In this document: one piece after another, positions 17,802 to 26,975 of the stretch | Layout: each line of letters begins with the position of its first letter | How positions within the stretch are numbered: the first letter of the stretch is position 1 | From: Tetzosporium hominis | GTDB lineage: Bacteria; Bacillota; Bacilli; Bacillales_A; Planococcaceae | Direction of reading: 5' to 3' | Length of the DNA stretch: 64,000 nucleotides | Assembly: GCF_002265435.1 (NCBI RefSeq) | Contig: NZ_NOKQ01000220.1 | Span: forward strand, 186,001 to 250,000 | Position numbers and translations under genes: made by a program | The notes under the pieces: generated by a model | Database searches by the model: none | The model's input: the letters and a program-made list of their open reading frames with translations, nothing else | What the model was told of the DNA's origin: nothing

Positions 17802-18062
17802 TTAAGGAAGCTTCGGCGCCCGGTAGACATTCCAGACGATAAAAGCTAGCCCTATACCGATAACGGTGAGGAAGATAGCCGTTCCGTAACTAGAACCGAT
17901 GGCGGCAAGTACAGCAAGCGTTAGCAACCCTACAATCAATAGAAGGGCAAATGCGAAGACTATTAAAACGCCAACTCGCTTGGCTTTCTCAGGCACTTGA
18001 TCACTAGTAGTCGCAGCCTTTTCTACTTGACGAAGTTTCTCTCGAAATCGTAAATCTGACAT
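17802..18062 (-). CDS. Small two-TM membrane protein
   Basis: 86-aa protein with a charged N-terminus (residues 1-28) and two hydrophobic helices (about 29-52 and 56-79). The ATG is preceded by GAGAGGTGAAATT. I do not recognise a family. It is divergent from the DUF4230 gene with an 80-bp promoter region between them. Confidence 0.65.
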   Translation of the reverse strand: MSDLRFREKLRQVEKAATTSDQVPEKAKRVGVLIVFAFALLLIVGLLTLAVLAAIGSSYGTAIFLTVIGIGLAFIVWNVYRAPKLP

Positions 18063-18159
18063 AATTTCACCTCTCTTGCCATCCTATCACGCCAATAATA
18101 GATGTACCAGTTAGGAAAATTTGTTAAAGTAAAAGAAAAATGTGGAAAGAGATGAGATT

Positions 18160-18876
18160 ATGTCGAAAGAGAAAGAAAACTCTAAAGGACGCTTAACTAG
18201 AAGTAAAAAAGATGAGACTGCCGCTACATATGCAGAACCAACTCGTCACAGGAGTTTTACACTCCCAGGGAATGCTTTGAAATGGCTTGCTTTTGCTCTA
18301 GTTTTGGTATCAATTGCTTTTATTTTAAGTAAGACTAACGAGCTGATGAACTTTTCATTAGGAAGCAAAAGCTTTGAACAAAAGGCTGCTTTCGTGGAAC
18401 GCCTACAGGAAAAAGAAGATTTGGTCACTGCTGAGGCTTATTTAAAGTCTGTTATTGAAAAAGAAGATTATAAAACTTTATTTTCAGATATAAAGATACC
18501 AGGTACAAGTCGTCAAATTCTCATCATTTTCCCTGGAAAAGTACAAGCTGGTATTGATTTCTCGGATATCTCAGAAAATGATATAGAAATAAATGAAGAA
18601 GAGAAAACTGCCAATCTTAAGGTTCCTAAACCAAAAGTTTTGGGAGAACCAACTTTGTTTATGGAACAAGTTCAAGCCTTATCCTATGAAGGGCTATTAA
18701 GTGACAAACTTGATTTATCCGAAGCGTATGATTTAGCTGCTGAAGCGCAAGAGTTAATGTTAGAGGAAGCTAAAACTCAAGGATTACTTGAATTAGCCGA
18801 AACCAACGCCGAGAAAGTCTTGCAAGATATGTTCCAACTAGTAGAGTACGAGGTCACAATCGAATTCGAGGAGTGA
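18160..18876 (+). CDS. DUF4230-like membrane-anchored protein
   Basis: 238-aa protein: a charged cytosolic N-terminus (about 1-42), one transmembrane helix (about 43-62, [15 protein letters not shown]), then an extracellular domain of about 175 residues rich in Glu and Lys. The pattern of a helix followed by [29 protein letters not shown] and a C-terminal long helix fits DUF4230. The gene looks more AT-rich than its neighbours. ATG at 18160 chosen over an upstream GTG by the AGAGATGAG spacing. It ends 4 bp before ung and is probably cotranscribed with it. Function unknown. Confidence 0.7.
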   Translation: MSKEKENSKGRLTRSKKDETAATYAEPTRHRSFTLPGNALKWLAFALVLVSIAFILSKTNELMNFSLGSKSFEQKAAFVERLQEKEDLVTAEAYLKSVIEKEDYKTLFSDIKIPGTSRQILIIFPGKVQAGIDFSDISENDIEINEEEKTANLKVPKPKVLGEPTLFMEQVQALSYEGLLSDKLDLSEAYDLAAEAQELMLEEAKTQGLLELAETNAEKVLQDMFQLVEYEVTIEFEE

Positions 18877-18880
18877 GTGG

Positions 18881-19531
18881 ATGCCGAAATGGAAAGAAGT
18901 ACTCGCAGATGAATGGGAAGCTCCGTATTTTCTGTTCTTAAAAGAGCGATTAGAGGAAGAATATAAACAGAAGACCATTTTTCCGAAGTGGGATGATGTA
19001 TTAAATGCCTTGAAATACACTCCATTCGATGATGTTCGCGTAGTTATTCTCGGGCAAGATCCGTATCACGGTCCCGGTCAAGCACACGGTCTGAGCTTTT
19101 CCGTTCAACCCGGTACGCCGCTGCCACCATCCCTTCGCAACATGTATAAGGAGTTACAAGCGGATCTTGGTTGCAAACGAAATACAGGAGATCTTCGCAG
19201 TTGGGCGGCTCAAGGTGTGTTACTTCTCAACACGGTACTGACGGTCGAACAGGGCAATGCCCATTCGCATAAAGGCTGGGGCTGGGAAGAGTTCACGGAC
19301 GCCGTAATACGTGCCGTCTCCGATAAAGACGAACCTGTCATCTTCGTGTTATGGGGACGACCTGCCCAAACAAAGAAGGCGCTAATTGACACCGACAAGC
19401 ACGTGATTATCGAATCGGTGCACCCAAGTCCATTGAGTGCTTCTCGAGGCTTCTTTGGAAGCAAACCGTATTCGAAAATCAATCAGCAACTAGAAGGATG
19501 GGGACAGTCCCCAATTGATTTTTGCCGGTAA
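18881..19531 (+). CDS. ung: Uracil-DNA glycosylase
   Basis: 216-aa family 1 uracil-DNA glycosylase. The water-activating loop is GQDPYHGPG with the catalytic Asp at residue 60, and the Leu-intercalation loop is [13 protein letters not shown]. It excises uracil from DNA to begin base-excision repair. The short C-terminus and overall length match bacterial Ung. It is followed by ywdI and ywdK as in B. subtilis. Confidence 0.96.
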   Translation: MPKWKEVLADEWEAPYFLFLKERLEEEYKQKTIFPKWDDVLNALKYTPFDDVRVVILGQDPYHGPGQAHGLSFSVQPGTPLPPSLRNMYKELQADLGCKRNTGDLRSWAAQGVLLLNTVLTVEQGNAHSHKGWGWEEFTDAVIRAVSDKDEPVIFVLWGRPAQTKKALIDTDKHVIIESVHPSPLSASRGFFGSKPYSKINQQLEGWGQSPIDFCR

Positions 19532-19569
19532 CTGCGCTAGCATGAAACGGTGAAAAGGAGTCGACAGAC

Positions 19570-19851
19570 ATGATCAGTTATCAACAAGTAGCAGCACAAA
19601 TTCAAACGTATACACAGCGACTCCAAGTGGCGACAAGTGACGCAGAGCGACGCGAGTGTTTTGCGGCTATTAAAGCGCTTTGTGATGTAGGATTGGCGAC
19701 TGGGCCGACACCTTCGCAGAGTGTAGCGACGTCACAACCTGTCCAAGCAGTTCCTGCGCAAGTGAACGCACCAGTCACACCAAGTGTCCCGTTAAGCGGC
19801 AAACGCTTTGAAGAAGACGACGCCAACGGAGATTCGTTGTTTGATTTTTAA
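19570..19851 (+). CDS. ywdI: YwdI-family protein (DUF5327)
   Basis: 93-aa soluble protein. N-terminal helix (ISYQQVAAQIQTYTQRLQ), then a Pro/Thr/Val-rich linker (about 50-76) and an acidic tail ending DSLFDF. This helical head, low-complexity linker and conserved C-terminal acidic patch are characteristic of YwdI, always near ung. AAAAGGAG precedes the ATG. Role unknown. Confidence 0.75.
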   Translation: MISYQQVAAQIQTYTQRLQVATSDAERRECFAAIKALCDVGLATGPTPSQSVATSQPVQAVPAQVNAPVTPSVPLSGKRFEEDDANGDSLFDF

Positions 19852-19869
19852 TAGAAAGAAGGAATTGTA

Positions 19870-20250
19870 GTGAAGTTGTTTTTAATCGCAGGAGCCATTA
19901 ATGGCTTTTTATCAGTAGCATTAGGAGCCTTTGGGGCGCATGCACTGAAAGAACGTCTATCCGAGAAGTATCTCGCTATTTGGGAAACGGCGGTTCAGTA
20001 TCAGATGTTCCACGCGGTCGCATTGATTGCGATTGCTATCTTGATGCACCCGAACTTGCTGGGAACAAGCGGTGCCTTATCGACGGCAGGCTATGCCATT
20101 TTAGTTGGAATTATTATTTTCTCAGGCAGTCTTTTCGCGCTCGCGCTTAGCGGCGTTGGGATCTTGGGTGCCATCACACCAATCGGTGGCGTAGCGTTTT
20201 TAGTAGGCTGGGTAATGCTAATCGTAGCAGTTGCCAAATCTTCTTTATAA
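19870..20250 (+). CDS. ywdK: DUF423 membrane protein (YwdK)
   Basis: 126-aa protein with four hydrophobic helices. Conserved DUF423 signatures: LGAFGAHALK near residue 17, ETAVQYQMFHAVAL near 41, and GITPIGGVAF-like sequence (GAITPIGGVAFLVGW) near 103. GTG start at 19870, with AGAAAGAAGGAATT before it. Third gene of the ung-ywdI-ywdK set. Function unknown. Confidence 0.9.
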   Translation: MKLFLIAGAINGFLSVALGAFGAHALKERLSEKYLAIWETAVQYQMFHAVALIAIAILMHPNLLGTSGALSTAGYAILVGIIIFSGSLFALALSGVGILGAITPIGGVAFLVGWVMLIVAVAKSSL

Positions 20251-20319
20251 AACCATGAGAAGTTGGGTAGTAATTGAATTTAGGAACAAAAAGTAGTTGG
20301 ATCAACATAATTAAAAAAA

Positions 20320-20402
20320 GTGTAGGGGTGACTCCAGCGGGATTAAAAGCGGAAGCTGAGACCGAGGCTCAGCCCGCGCCCGCGGAACGCTTCCCCTACA
20401 CT
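20320..20402. repeat. R2 dispersed repeat with terminal inverted repeats
   Basis: 83-bp GC-rich block with ends AGTGTAGGGG and CCCCTACACT, and inner hairpins (GCGGAAGC, GAGGCTCAGCCCGCG). It differs from R1 and resembles intergenic repeats I recall from other Bacillales. Single copy here, between convergent ywdK and hemQ. Confidence 0.7.
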
Positions 20403-20420
20403 TCATAGAACATAAAGATA

Positions 20421-20451
20421 GGGAGTTCCTCAATTAGTATGAGAAACTCCC
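20421..20451. terminator. Bidirectional intrinsic terminator
   Basis: GGGAGTT / AACTCCC with inner CTCA/GAGA partial pairing, between ywdK and hemQ. Confidence 0.75.
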
Positions 20452-20466
20452 TTTTAGTATATCTAA

Positions 20467-21216
20467 TTAAACTTGAAAGAATTCTTTGCGTTTGTCGCTG
20501 TCTAGGTATGTTCCTACGAAGAACGAACCGAACTCGCCATAACGTGCACTTACTTCATCAAAACGCATTTCATATACTAGCTTCTTGAACTGAAGGACGT
20601 CGTCCGAGAACAATGTTACACCCCACTCGAAATCGTCAAAACCGATTGAGCCAGAGATGATTTGTTTCACCTTACCAGCATAACCGCGGCCGATCATTCC
20701 GTGGCTGCGCATCATTGTTTTGCGATCGTCCATAGAAAGCATGTACCAGTTGTCGTCTCCTTGACGGCGCTTGTCCATCGGGTAGAAGCAGACATACTGC
20801 GTGCGTGGTAACTCTGGGTATAGACGTGCACGAACATGTGGGTTTTGGTATGGATCTTCGTTTGATTCGCCTGCTAGGTAGTTCGATAATTCTACTACAG
20901 AAACGTACGAATAAGCAGGAATCGTGAATTCTGCAATCGTCAATTTGTTGAAGCGGTTTTCGATTGCGTTCAACTCATCCATAGTAGGACGTAGCGTCAT
21001 AAGCATGAAGTCTGCTTTTTGACCCACAACTGTATAGAAAGCATGTGCGCCTTCTTTTGCATCGTCCACTTGTTGCATCTCGTCTAAGAACGCTAAAAAC
21101 TCTTCTGTAGCCGCTTGGCGCTCTTCAGCCGGTAGTTGTTTCCATGAGGACCAGTCCATTGTGCGGAAATCATGCAATACGTACCAGCCATCTAATGTAA
21201 TTGCTGCTTCGTTCAT
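20467..21216 (-). CDS. hemQ: Coproheme decarboxylase HemQ (chlorite dismutase family)
   Basis: 249-aa protein. Catalytic Tyr145 and Lys149 in FYPMDKRR and the proximal heme ligand His172 in [11 protein letters not shown] match Firmicute HemQ. It converts coproheme III to heme b by two oxidative decarboxylations, the last step of the Gram-positive heme pathway. It is not a true chlorite dismutase, since the distal Arg motif is absent. Divergent from pta, as in B. subtilis (ywfI-pta). Confidence 0.95.
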   Translation of the reverse strand: MNEAAITLDGWYVLHDFRTMDWSSWKQLPAEERQAATEEFLAFLDEMQQVDDAKEGAHAFYTVVGQKADFMLMTLRPTMDELNAIENRFNKLTIAEFTIPAYSYVSVVELSNYLAGESNEDPYQNPHVRARLYPELPRTQYVCFYPMDKRRQGDDNWYMLSMDDRKTMMRSHGMIGRGYAGKVKQIISGSIGFDDFEWGVTLFSDDVLQFKKLVYEMRFDEVSARYGEFGSFFVGTYLDSDKRKEFFQV

Positions 21217-21358
21217 ATCTAAACACTCCTTTAGTACTTCTCAACATTCTCAGTTTACCATATGTCTTGCCGCCCTTTCTATCCTAGCGATGACAAGGCA
21301 TGACAAACTGTGGCAAAATCATGTATTCTTGCAGTAGTAGAGCGGAGGAGGAAACCCT

Positions 21359-22306
21359 ATGACGCATTTTATTGATCAAATTAAAGACACCTTAAAATCA
21401 TATAATCAGACCATCGTACTACCTGAAGGTGACGACCCTCGTATTCAAGAAGCAGCCATTCGTCTTCACGAAGAAGGCATCATCACGCCAATAGTCATTG
21501 GCGATGCACCAGAACTTGCTGCACGTGGAATTCAAGTCATCCATCCAGAAACGTACGAACAGTTAGATGAACTGGTCGAAGCGTTCGTGGAACGTCGAAA
21601 AGGGAAGACGACAGAAGAGCAGGCCCGCGAGTTATTGAAGCAAGTCAATTACTTTGGTACGCTACTTGTCTATACAGGAAAAGCACATGGCCTTGTAAGT
21701 GGTGCCGCCCACACGACAGCAGATACCGTTCGTCCAGCTTTACAGATCATCAAGACGAAGCCAGGCATCAATAAGACAAGCGGAGCGTTCATCATGGTAA
21801 AAGATGACGTGCGTTACGTGTTCGCAGATTGTGCTATCACGATTGCACCGACAAGCGAAGATTTAGCAGAGATTGCAGTCGAAGGAGCTAAGACGGCGAA
21901 GGCTTTTGGAATCGATCCGAAAGTTGCGTTGTTGTCGTTCTCCACAAAAGGTTCTGCGGTATCCCCAGAAACAGAGAAAGTATCAGCAGCCTTAGCTTTA
22001 GTGAAAGAAAAAGCACCTGACTTGTCAGTAGACGGCGAGCTCCAGTTCGATGCGAGTCTTGTTCCTGCGATTGCGGCCAAGAAAGCACCAGGTTCGGAAG
22101 TTGCCGGTCAAGCGAACGTCTTCGTGTTCCCTTCACTTGAAGCAGGAAACATCGGCTACAAGATTGCCGAGCGCCTTGGTGGATTCGAAGCCATCGGGCC
22201 AATCCTACAAGGGTTGAACCAACCGGTGAACGACCTGTCCCGCGGCTGTTCTGCAGAAGACGTCTATAAATTAAGTTATTTAACCGCTGCACAAAGTCTG
22301 CAGTAG
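21359..22306 (+). CDS. pta: Phosphate acetyltransferase
   Basis: 315-aa enzyme of the short Pta type, single catalytic domain. Family blocks include [34 protein letters not shown] and [20 protein letters not shown]. It interconverts acetyl-CoA and acetyl phosphate, feeding acetate overflow. GGAGGAGG precedes the ATG. Followed after 29 bp by lipL, as in B. subtilis. Confidence 0.96.
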   Translation: MTHFIDQIKDTLKSYNQTIVLPEGDDPRIQEAAIRLHEEGIITPIVIGDAPELAARGIQVIHPETYEQLDELVEAFVERRKGKTTEEQARELLKQVNYFGTLLVYTGKAHGLVSGAAHTTADTVRPALQIIKTKPGINKTSGAFIMVKDDVRYVFADCAITIAPTSEDLAEIAVEGAKTAKAFGIDPKVALLSFSTKGSAVSPETEKVSAALALVKEKAPDLSVDGELQFDASLVPAIAAKKAPGSEVAGQANVFVFPSLEAGNIGYKIAERLGGFEAIGPILQGLNQPVNDLSRGCSAEDVYKLSYLTAAQSLQ

Positions 22307-22335
22307 AATCGATATGGAAAGAAAGTAGTTGCCCC

Positions 22336-23169
22336 ATGAAACTTTTACAACGCCCATTGTGGCGCTTTTGGGACGAGTCGCTCAGTGCGCAGTCCCGTTC
22401 AGCTTTAGAATCGTTTGCCGCTGATGATACGTTGTGTCACGCCGTTGGCCAGCAGTTGTCCCCGCCGACGCTTCGGACATGGGTACATCGCCAGACCGTT
22501 GTGCTCGGTATTCAAGACCACCGTCTCCCGTACTTAGAAGACGGTATGGAGTATTTGCGAACACAAGGCTTCACACCCATCGTGCGAAACTCAGGAGGCC
22601 TTGCGGTTGTGCTTGATGATGGCGTGCTGAATCTGTCACTCGTTTTTTCAGAGAATGAAGAGTCTATTGATATTCCAGCCGGCTACGAAGCGATGGTCGA
22701 TTTTGTACGTTTGATTTTACCAGAAGTTGCGGATCAAATCGAAGCCTATGAAATTGTCGGTTCGTATTGTCCAGGAGATTACGACCTCAGTATCGACGGC
22801 AAAAAGTTCGCTGGCATCTCGCAGCGTCGCATCCGTCAAGGAATCGCCGTCCAGATCTATTTGTGCGTCGAAGGGAGCGGTCCAGCGAGAGCAGAACTTG
22901 TGCGCGAGTTCTACGAGCGAGGCTTGCAGGGCGAGCCAACGAAGTTCACCTATCCGGCCATACGTCCGGAAGTGATGGCGTCTTTAGTTGAGCTGACCGG
23001 CTTACCACTTACCGTCCAAGACCTCGTTGTGCGAAGCTATCAAGCCATTCAAGCGCTCGCTGACGATGTTCGGATCCAATCTCTTGCGCAAGATGAGATG
23101 GAGCTGTATACGTCGTATCTGACGCGAGTACTCGAGCGCAATCAGAAAATGCTATCTAAACCGCAATAG
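22336..23169 (+). CDS. lipL: Octanoyl-[GcvH]:protein N-octanoyltransferase LipL
   Basis: 277-aa enzyme of the BPL/LplA/LipB fold. The catalytic Cys145 lies in [19 protein letters not shown], the motif that separates LipL (amidotransferase) from LipM. It moves octanoyl groups from GcvH to the E2 subunits of 2-oxoacid dehydrogenases, an indirect lipoate-assembly route of Bacillales. Located directly after pta (position of B. subtilis ywfL). Its 3-prime end overlaps the convergent rsfA-like gene by 14 bp. Confidence 0.92.
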   Translation: MKLLQRPLWRFWDESLSAQSRSALESFAADDTLCHAVGQQLSPPTLRTWVHRQTVVLGIQDHRLPYLEDGMEYLRTQGFTPIVRNSGGLAVVLDDGVLNLSLVFSENEESIDIPAGYEAMVDFVRLILPEVADQIEAYEIVGSYCPGDYDLSIDGKKFAGISQRRIRQGIAVQIYLCVEGSGPARAELVREFYERGLQGEPTKFTYPAIRPEVMASLVELTGLPLTVQDLVVRSYQAIQALADDVRIQSLAQDEMELYTSYLTRVLERNQKMLSKPQ

Positions 23170-23416
23170 AGACTTTGCCGAGCAGTTTCAGTTTTTCTTT
23201 CCGGGCTTCTTTCGCTTCAGCGACTTGCTCATCGAACTCATGACGGACGACCGCGTTCCAGCGGAAACCGCAAGCAGCTGCCGTGCGCTTCATTTTGTTA
23301 CCGGCTTCTTCGAAAGCGTTCAATTGGGTGCTGCCTTCTCGGATGTGGCGGAGTACGATGTCGGCAAGTAACAGGTCCGCTTCTTGTTGCCAAGCATCTT
23401 GACGTGGTTTACTCAT
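23156..23416 (-). CDS. rsfA: Short RsfA-family transcription regulator
   Basis: 86-aa protein that matches only the N-terminal Myb/SANT-like DNA-binding part of Rsf[32 protein letters not shown] and [15 protein letters not shown] are the family hallmarks. Full-length B. subtilis RsfA, a prespore-specific regulator, is about 258 aa with a long coiled-coil region; here the protein ends soon after the domain. It occupies the same position, beside lipL. It could still bind DNA, or be a remnant of a lost sporulation programme. Confidence 0.8.
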   Translation of the reverse strand: MSKPRQDAWQQEADLLLADIVLRHIREGSTQLNAFEEAGNKMKRTAAACGFRWNAVVRHEFDEQVAEAKEARKEKLKLLGKVSIAV

Positions 23417-23562
23417 TCAAATCCCTCTTTTCTCTTGTGTTCTAGTATCTAGCATAGGCAGATTTGAAGACTTTTATTCACAGAAATTTCGCTTGCTAGA
23501 AAACAAGGGCGTGCGCTACAATGACAACGAGTTCCACACTATCAAAGAAGGTTGTGAAGAGT

Positions 23563-23811
23563 ATGGCAAACCATTTCCGCGTTTGTACTGAATGCGATGC
23601 CGTCCATCTCAAAACATTGCTTCCTAAATTAAAAGCCCTCGATCCGGAGGCTGAAATAGAAGTAAAAGAATGCCAATCCTACTGCGGACCTGGTCGGAAG
23701 AAGACGTTCACATTCGTCAACAATCGTCCCGTAGCCGCTTTGTCGGAAGAAGAACTGATGGAAAAAATCGTGGCCAAGCTAGAGTCCCAAGGGATGCTGC
23801 CGAACACTTAA
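23563..23811 (+). CDS. DUF1450-family protein
   Basis: 82-aa soluble protein. Two Cys pairs (CTECDAVH near residue 8 and [11 protein letters not shown] near 38), then [18 protein letters not shown]; this is the thioredoxin-like DUF1450 layout also seen in YuzB. The ATG at 23563 follows GTGAAGAG; an in-frame ATG 42 bp earlier lacks a good site. Role unknown, possibly redox- or metal-related. Confidence 0.72.
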   Translation: MANHFRVCTECDAVHLKTLLPKLKALDPEAEIEVKECQSYCGPGRKKTFTFVNNRPVAALSEEELMEKIVAKLESQGMLPNT

Positions 23812-23841
23812 CAGTCTGACGGAGATTTTTTGTCAGGCTGT
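23811..23841 (+). terminator. Intrinsic terminator
   Basis: ACAGTCTGAC / GTCAGGCTGT with a T-rich loop and T-rich tail. Confidence 0.75.
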
Positions 23842-23868
23842 TTCTATTTTTTAAAGGGAAATGAGGCC

Positions 23869-23882
23869 TTGTTCACGAACAA
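23869..23882. promoter_or_regulatory. Possible operator upstream of ywfO
   Basis: TTGTTC-AC-GAACAA inverted repeat, about 90 bp before the ywfO start. It is not a LexA box. No regulator can be named. Confidence 0.3.
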
Positions 23883-23972
23883 ATAGGGTATAGAAGAGCA
23901 GTGCGGAAGACCCTTTTTTTCAAAAAGAAACTTCCTTATACTGAGAGAACAGCATAGAAAGACGGTGAAAGC

Positions 23973-25274
23973 ATGCTTCCGTATGCACAGCAAAAACTAG
24001 CAGAAGAAAAAGTGTTCAAAGATCCCGTACACCGTTACATACATATTCGTGACCAAGTCATCTGGGACGTTATTGGAGCGAAGGAATTTCAGCGTCTTCG
24101 TCGGATTCGTCAGCTCGGGACGACGTATCTCGTGTTCCACGGAGCCGAACATAGTCGCTTCAGCCACTCACTTGGAGTCTATGAAATCGTTCGCCGCATT
24201 ATCGACAACAGCTTTGAAGGACGTCCGGAATGGGACCAATCGGAGCGTCTTGTCGTATTGTGTGCCGCGCTTCTTCATGACCTCGGGCACGGACCGTTCT
24301 CGCATGCATTTGAAAACGTCTTTCAGCTAGATCACGAGAATTTCACGCAAGCGATCTTGCTTGGTAATACCGAAGTACACGAGATTTTGAGCCGTGTCAG
24401 TGAGGACTTCCCTCAAAAAGTTGCAGACGTCATCGCCAAGACCTACCCAAACAAACAAGTCGTCAGCTTGATTTCAAGCCAGATCGATGCAGACCGCATG
24501 GATTATCTCCAGCGAGATGCTTATTTCACAGGGGTGAGCTATGGTCACTTCGACATGGAGCGGATCCTGCGCGTCATGCGACCACGAGAAGACCAAGTCG
24601 TCATCAAGTCAAGCGGGATGCACGCTGTAGAAGACTACATCATGAGTCGCTACCAGATGTACTGGCAAGTCTATTTTCACCCCGTCTCTCGCAGTGCAGA
24701 AGTAATTTTGACGAAAGCCCTGCACCGTGCGAAAAAGCTGAGTGAAGAAGGCTACGAGTTCGCACATGAACCGACGCATTTTAAGAGCTTTTTCGATGGC
24801 ACGTTCACGCTCGAAGATTATGTATCGCTAGATGAAAGTGTCTTGCTCACGTATTTCCAGCTATGGACAAAAGAAGAGGATACGATTTTAGCAGACCTCT
24901 GTTCTCGGTTCATGTACCGCAAGTTGTTCCAGTACATTGAATTCGATCCAGCGAAAGATTTCATGAAGATGCGCGAACTGGAGCAGCTGTTCCGTGAAGC
25001 GGGAATCGACCCAGACTACTATCTCGTCTTCGATTCGTCGTCTGACTTACCCTATGACTTTTACCGTCCAGGAGAAGAAGGCGAACGGATTCCAATCCAT
25101 TTGTTGATGCCTTCAGGCGAAATCAAAGAACTGTCACGCCAATCTGAAATCGTCGAAGCTGTCTCAGGTAAACGACGATCTGACCATAAGCTGTATTTTC
25201 CGGAAGAGCGCCTGCGCGGGAACACACCTGCTGAGCGCCGCATCCGAGACGTATTAGGACTGAAGGAGGTGTAA
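23973..25274 (+). CDS. ywfO: HD-domain phosphohydrolase, YwfO family
   Basis: 433-aa cytosolic protein of the dNTPase-like HD superfamily. Metal motif HGAEHSRFSHSLG near residue 50 and HDLGHGPFSHAFE near 107 supply the H...HD...D set; DQLD-like SSQIDADRMDYLQRDAYFTG follows near 170. The family includes triphosphohydrolases acting on dNTPs. In B. subtilis YwfO it neighbours ywgA, as here (2-bp gap). Confidence 0.88.
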   Translation: MLPYAQQKLAEEKVFKDPVHRYIHIRDQVIWDVIGAKEFQRLRRIRQLGTTYLVFHGAEHSRFSHSLGVYEIVRRIIDNSFEGRPEWDQSERLVVLCAALLHDLGHGPFSHAFENVFQLDHENFTQAILLGNTEVHEILSRVSEDFPQKVADVIAKTYPNKQVVSLISSQIDADRMDYLQRDAYFTGVSYGHFDMERILRVMRPREDQVVIKSSGMHAVEDYIMSRYQMYWQVYFHPVSRSAEVILTKALHRAKKLSEEGYEFAHEPTHFKSFFDGTFTLEDYVSLDESVLLTYFQLWTKEEDTILADLCSRFMYRKLFQYIEFDPAKDFMKMRELEQLFREAGIDPDYYLVFDSSSDLPYDFYRPGEEGERIPIHLLMPSGEIKELSRQSEIVEAVSGKRRSDHKLYFPEERLRGNTPAERRIRDVLGLKEV

Positions 25275-25276
25275 CC

Positions 25277-25780
25277 ATGCTACGTGACCATGCAAGTATC
25301 GTGCGCTTTGTCGCACAGGCACAAGGCATCACTGGACGTAAAAAACTTCAGAAGATGATGTACATCGCCAAAAAACTGGGCTATCCGGTTCATGAAAAAT
25401 ATGAGTTCCATATGTACGGCCCGTATTCCGAGGAACTGACGGCTCGCATTGAAGAACTGTGTACCATGGGCTTTTTATCAGAGCAAAAAGAAGATAAAGG
25501 GGCATACACACAGTACACCTATCAGACGACGCCTGAAAGCAGCGCCTTCATGGAGCTCGTTCCGCCACTTACTGACTCATTTTCCACATGCATTGAAGAG
25601 ATGAAGCATAAATCATCTCGATTCTTAGAATTAGTGGCGACACTGTTTTACTTTGATGATTTGGAGCGAGACGCTCAGATTGACAAGGTACATATCGTGA
25701 AAGGGAAATTGAATTTCACGGACGAGGAATTTGAGGAAGCATTCGGTTTTATTGAAAGTCTTAAACAGAATAATTGCTAA
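25277..25780 (+). CDS. ywgA: YwgA family protein
   Basis: 167-aa soluble protein. GRKKLQKMMYIAKKLGYPV and FHMYGPYSEELT near residues 20-55 are conserved in YwgA and resemble the SocA/GepA-like (Panacea) fold. Starts 2 bp after the ywfO stop, with AAGGAGGTG over the junction, so the two are coupled. Function unknown. Confidence 0.83.
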   Translation: MLRDHASIVRFVAQAQGITGRKKLQKMMYIAKKLGYPVHEKYEFHMYGPYSEELTARIEELCTMGFLSEQKEDKGAYTQYTYQTTPESSAFMELVPPLTDSFSTCIEEMKHKSSRFLELVATLFYFDDLERDAQIDKVHIVKGKLNFTDEEFEEAFGFIESLKQNNC

Positions 25781-25781
25781 A

Positions 25782-25830
25782 AAAACGTACCGGGTTCGGC
25801 CACAAGATGTGACGGAGCTCGGTACGTTTT
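25782..25830. terminator. Bidirectional intrinsic terminator
   Basis: AAAACGTACCG / CGGTACGTTTT with a long partly paired loop, between convergent ywgA and ywhB. Confidence 0.88.
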
Positions 25831-25841
25831 GTGTTTAAAGA

Positions 25842-26027
25842 TTATTGATCTGAAAGACGCTTTCCAGCTACCGCGTAGTGGTTTTTCGGCATCTCTTCGA
25901 TGAACACGACCACTTTCTCAGCAGGGGCATCGACTGTTTCTGTAACGGCAGCTGTCACACGCTCAACAAGCGCGCGTTTCTGTTCGTCTGTGCGACCTTC
26001 TAACATTTTCACTGTCACGTATGGCAT
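25842..26027 (-). CDS. ywhB: 4-oxalocrotonate tautomerase family protein
   Basis: 61-aa protein beginning MPYVTVKMLEGRTDEQKR. After Met removal Pro-1 would be the catalytic base, as in 4-OT enzymes; the length is standard for the hexameric class. It probably tautomerises 2-hydroxymuconate-like substrates in vitro; the natural substrate is unknown. Start chosen for Pro at position 2 and the GGAGGAAG site. Same neighbourhood as B. subtilis ywhB-ywhD. Confidence 0.9.
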   Translation of the reverse strand: MPYVTVKMLEGRTDEQKRALVERVTAAVTETVDAPAEKVVVFIEEMPKNHYAVAGKRLSDQ

Positions 26028-26099
26028 TTTTCTTCCTCCTTCCATCAGATGTTCGGTATACTAATAGCTATCGTACCATAGAGGAAGGAGCGAGGCGAT

Positions 26100-26621
26100 A
26101 TGTCAGAAGAACAGAAACCAAAACAAAAAATCGGCTTTACCATCATAAAAAATGATCCGACAGACGGCCACAAAGGCTACGGCATCGGATCGCTCTCATT
26201 AGAAAATGTTTCTCCCGTCATCATCGATGTGGAAGAAGGGGTAGCTCGCATCGAAGTCGGAGCTATGCACGCGCGAAGCGACACGGAGCGTGGGATCAAA
26301 TTCACGACCAATCGTGAGGATTCGGAAGGTGGCAAACCCTACTGGCTAGTTTGGGTGACCATCGATCAGATGCCACAAGGCCCGTATTATGCAGGAATGG
26401 CTTCGTGCGAAATGGTCATTAACCGTGAAAAGCGCCGTGGCTACAAACTGTTAGCCGACCACGTCAACCGTATGGACAAGTCCATGAAGCGGAAATTCTT
26501 ACTCGAAAACTTAGACGAGCGCTCGAAAACGATTTTGCGCGACTTCTTGATTTCTCATGACGAAGCGATGTGGGAAAGAAGTCCAGAAGAACTCAAACAA
26601 GCACTCACAAGTTCTGACTAA
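26100..26621 (+). CDS. ywhD: YwhD family protein
   Basis: 173-aa soluble protein with the family blocks KIGFTIIKNDPTDGHKGYGIG, MHARSDTERGIKF and MDKSMKRKFLLENLDERSK. GGAAGGAGCGAGG precedes the ATG. Uncharacterised but widely conserved in Bacillales between ywhB and speE. In B. subtilis the next gene is pbpG (ywhE); here it is missing. Confidence 0.87.
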   Translation: MSEEQKPKQKIGFTIIKNDPTDGHKGYGIGSLSLENVSPVIIDVEEGVARIEVGAMHARSDTERGIKFTTNREDSEGGKPYWLVWVTIDQMPQGPYYAGMASCEMVINREKRRGYKLLADHVNRMDKSMKRKFLLENLDERSKTILRDFLISHDEAMWERSPEELKQALTSSD

Positions 26622-26643
26622 ACTGTGACAATTTCAAATCCGG

Positions 26644-26672
26644 TTGAATTTCGGGCTTAAAGAAAGTAAAAT
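26644..26672 (+). promoter_or_regulatory. SigA promoter of orphan small RNA
   Basis: TTGAAT - 17 bp - TAAAAT, placed about 20 bp after the ywhD stop. No open frame with a ribosome site follows. Confidence 0.65.
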
Positions 26673-26678
26673 GAAATT

Positions 26679-26797
26679 AAAGCTTACGTAACTGTAATGC
26701 TAGGACACGACGCTCTTTTACTAGTTTGCATACCCGTACACGCTCGTAAAAGCAGGCGTCACGACCCCAAATGGCCGGAAACCATTTGGGGTTTTTT
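26679..26797 (+). ncRNA. Candidate small non-coding RNA
   Basis: About 119 nt, with promoter and terminator visible and no credible ORF. First hairpin: GACGC (26709) plus CTTTTAC (26715) pair with GTAAAAG (26746) plus GCGTC (26756), leaving a 24-nt loop with TTTGCATACCCGTACAC. Second hairpin: ACCCCAAATGG / CCATTTGGGGT followed by six T is a strong intrinsic terminator. The gene downstream, speE, has its own promoter at 26948, so this looks like an independent RNA rather than a speE leader. It matches no RNA family I recognise. The rest of the gap to 27018 holds a CCCTTTCC/GGAAAGGG hairpin (26899-26922) and the speE promoter. Confidence 0.6.
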
Positions 26798-26947
26798 ATA
26801 TTTTAGATGCGAAACAGGCTCGCTAGAACCAGTCTGCGAAACCGGGACTTTTGTTTCTTTCTACGGCGAAACTGCTCACGATTCATAGACGATTCCCTCC
26901 CTTTCCTCTAGTATGGAAAGGGAACAGGCAGATTAAACGAAAAACAG

Positions 26948-26975
26948 TTGCACTTTTTGAAAAAACCTGTATAGT
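26948..26975 (+). promoter_or_regulatory. Probable SigA promoter of speE-speB
   Basis: TTGCAC - 16 bp - TATAGT, with a leader of about 36 nt ending in TTGAAAGGAGATAG before the speE ATG. Confidence 0.65.

Noticed and set aside
20320-20402. R2 as a terminator of ywdK
   Set aside because: GC-rich inverted ends but no T run; a normal terminator follows at 20421.
26697-26888. 63-codon frame across the small-RNA terminator
   Set aside because: Would be cut by the terminator hairpin and has no ribosome site.
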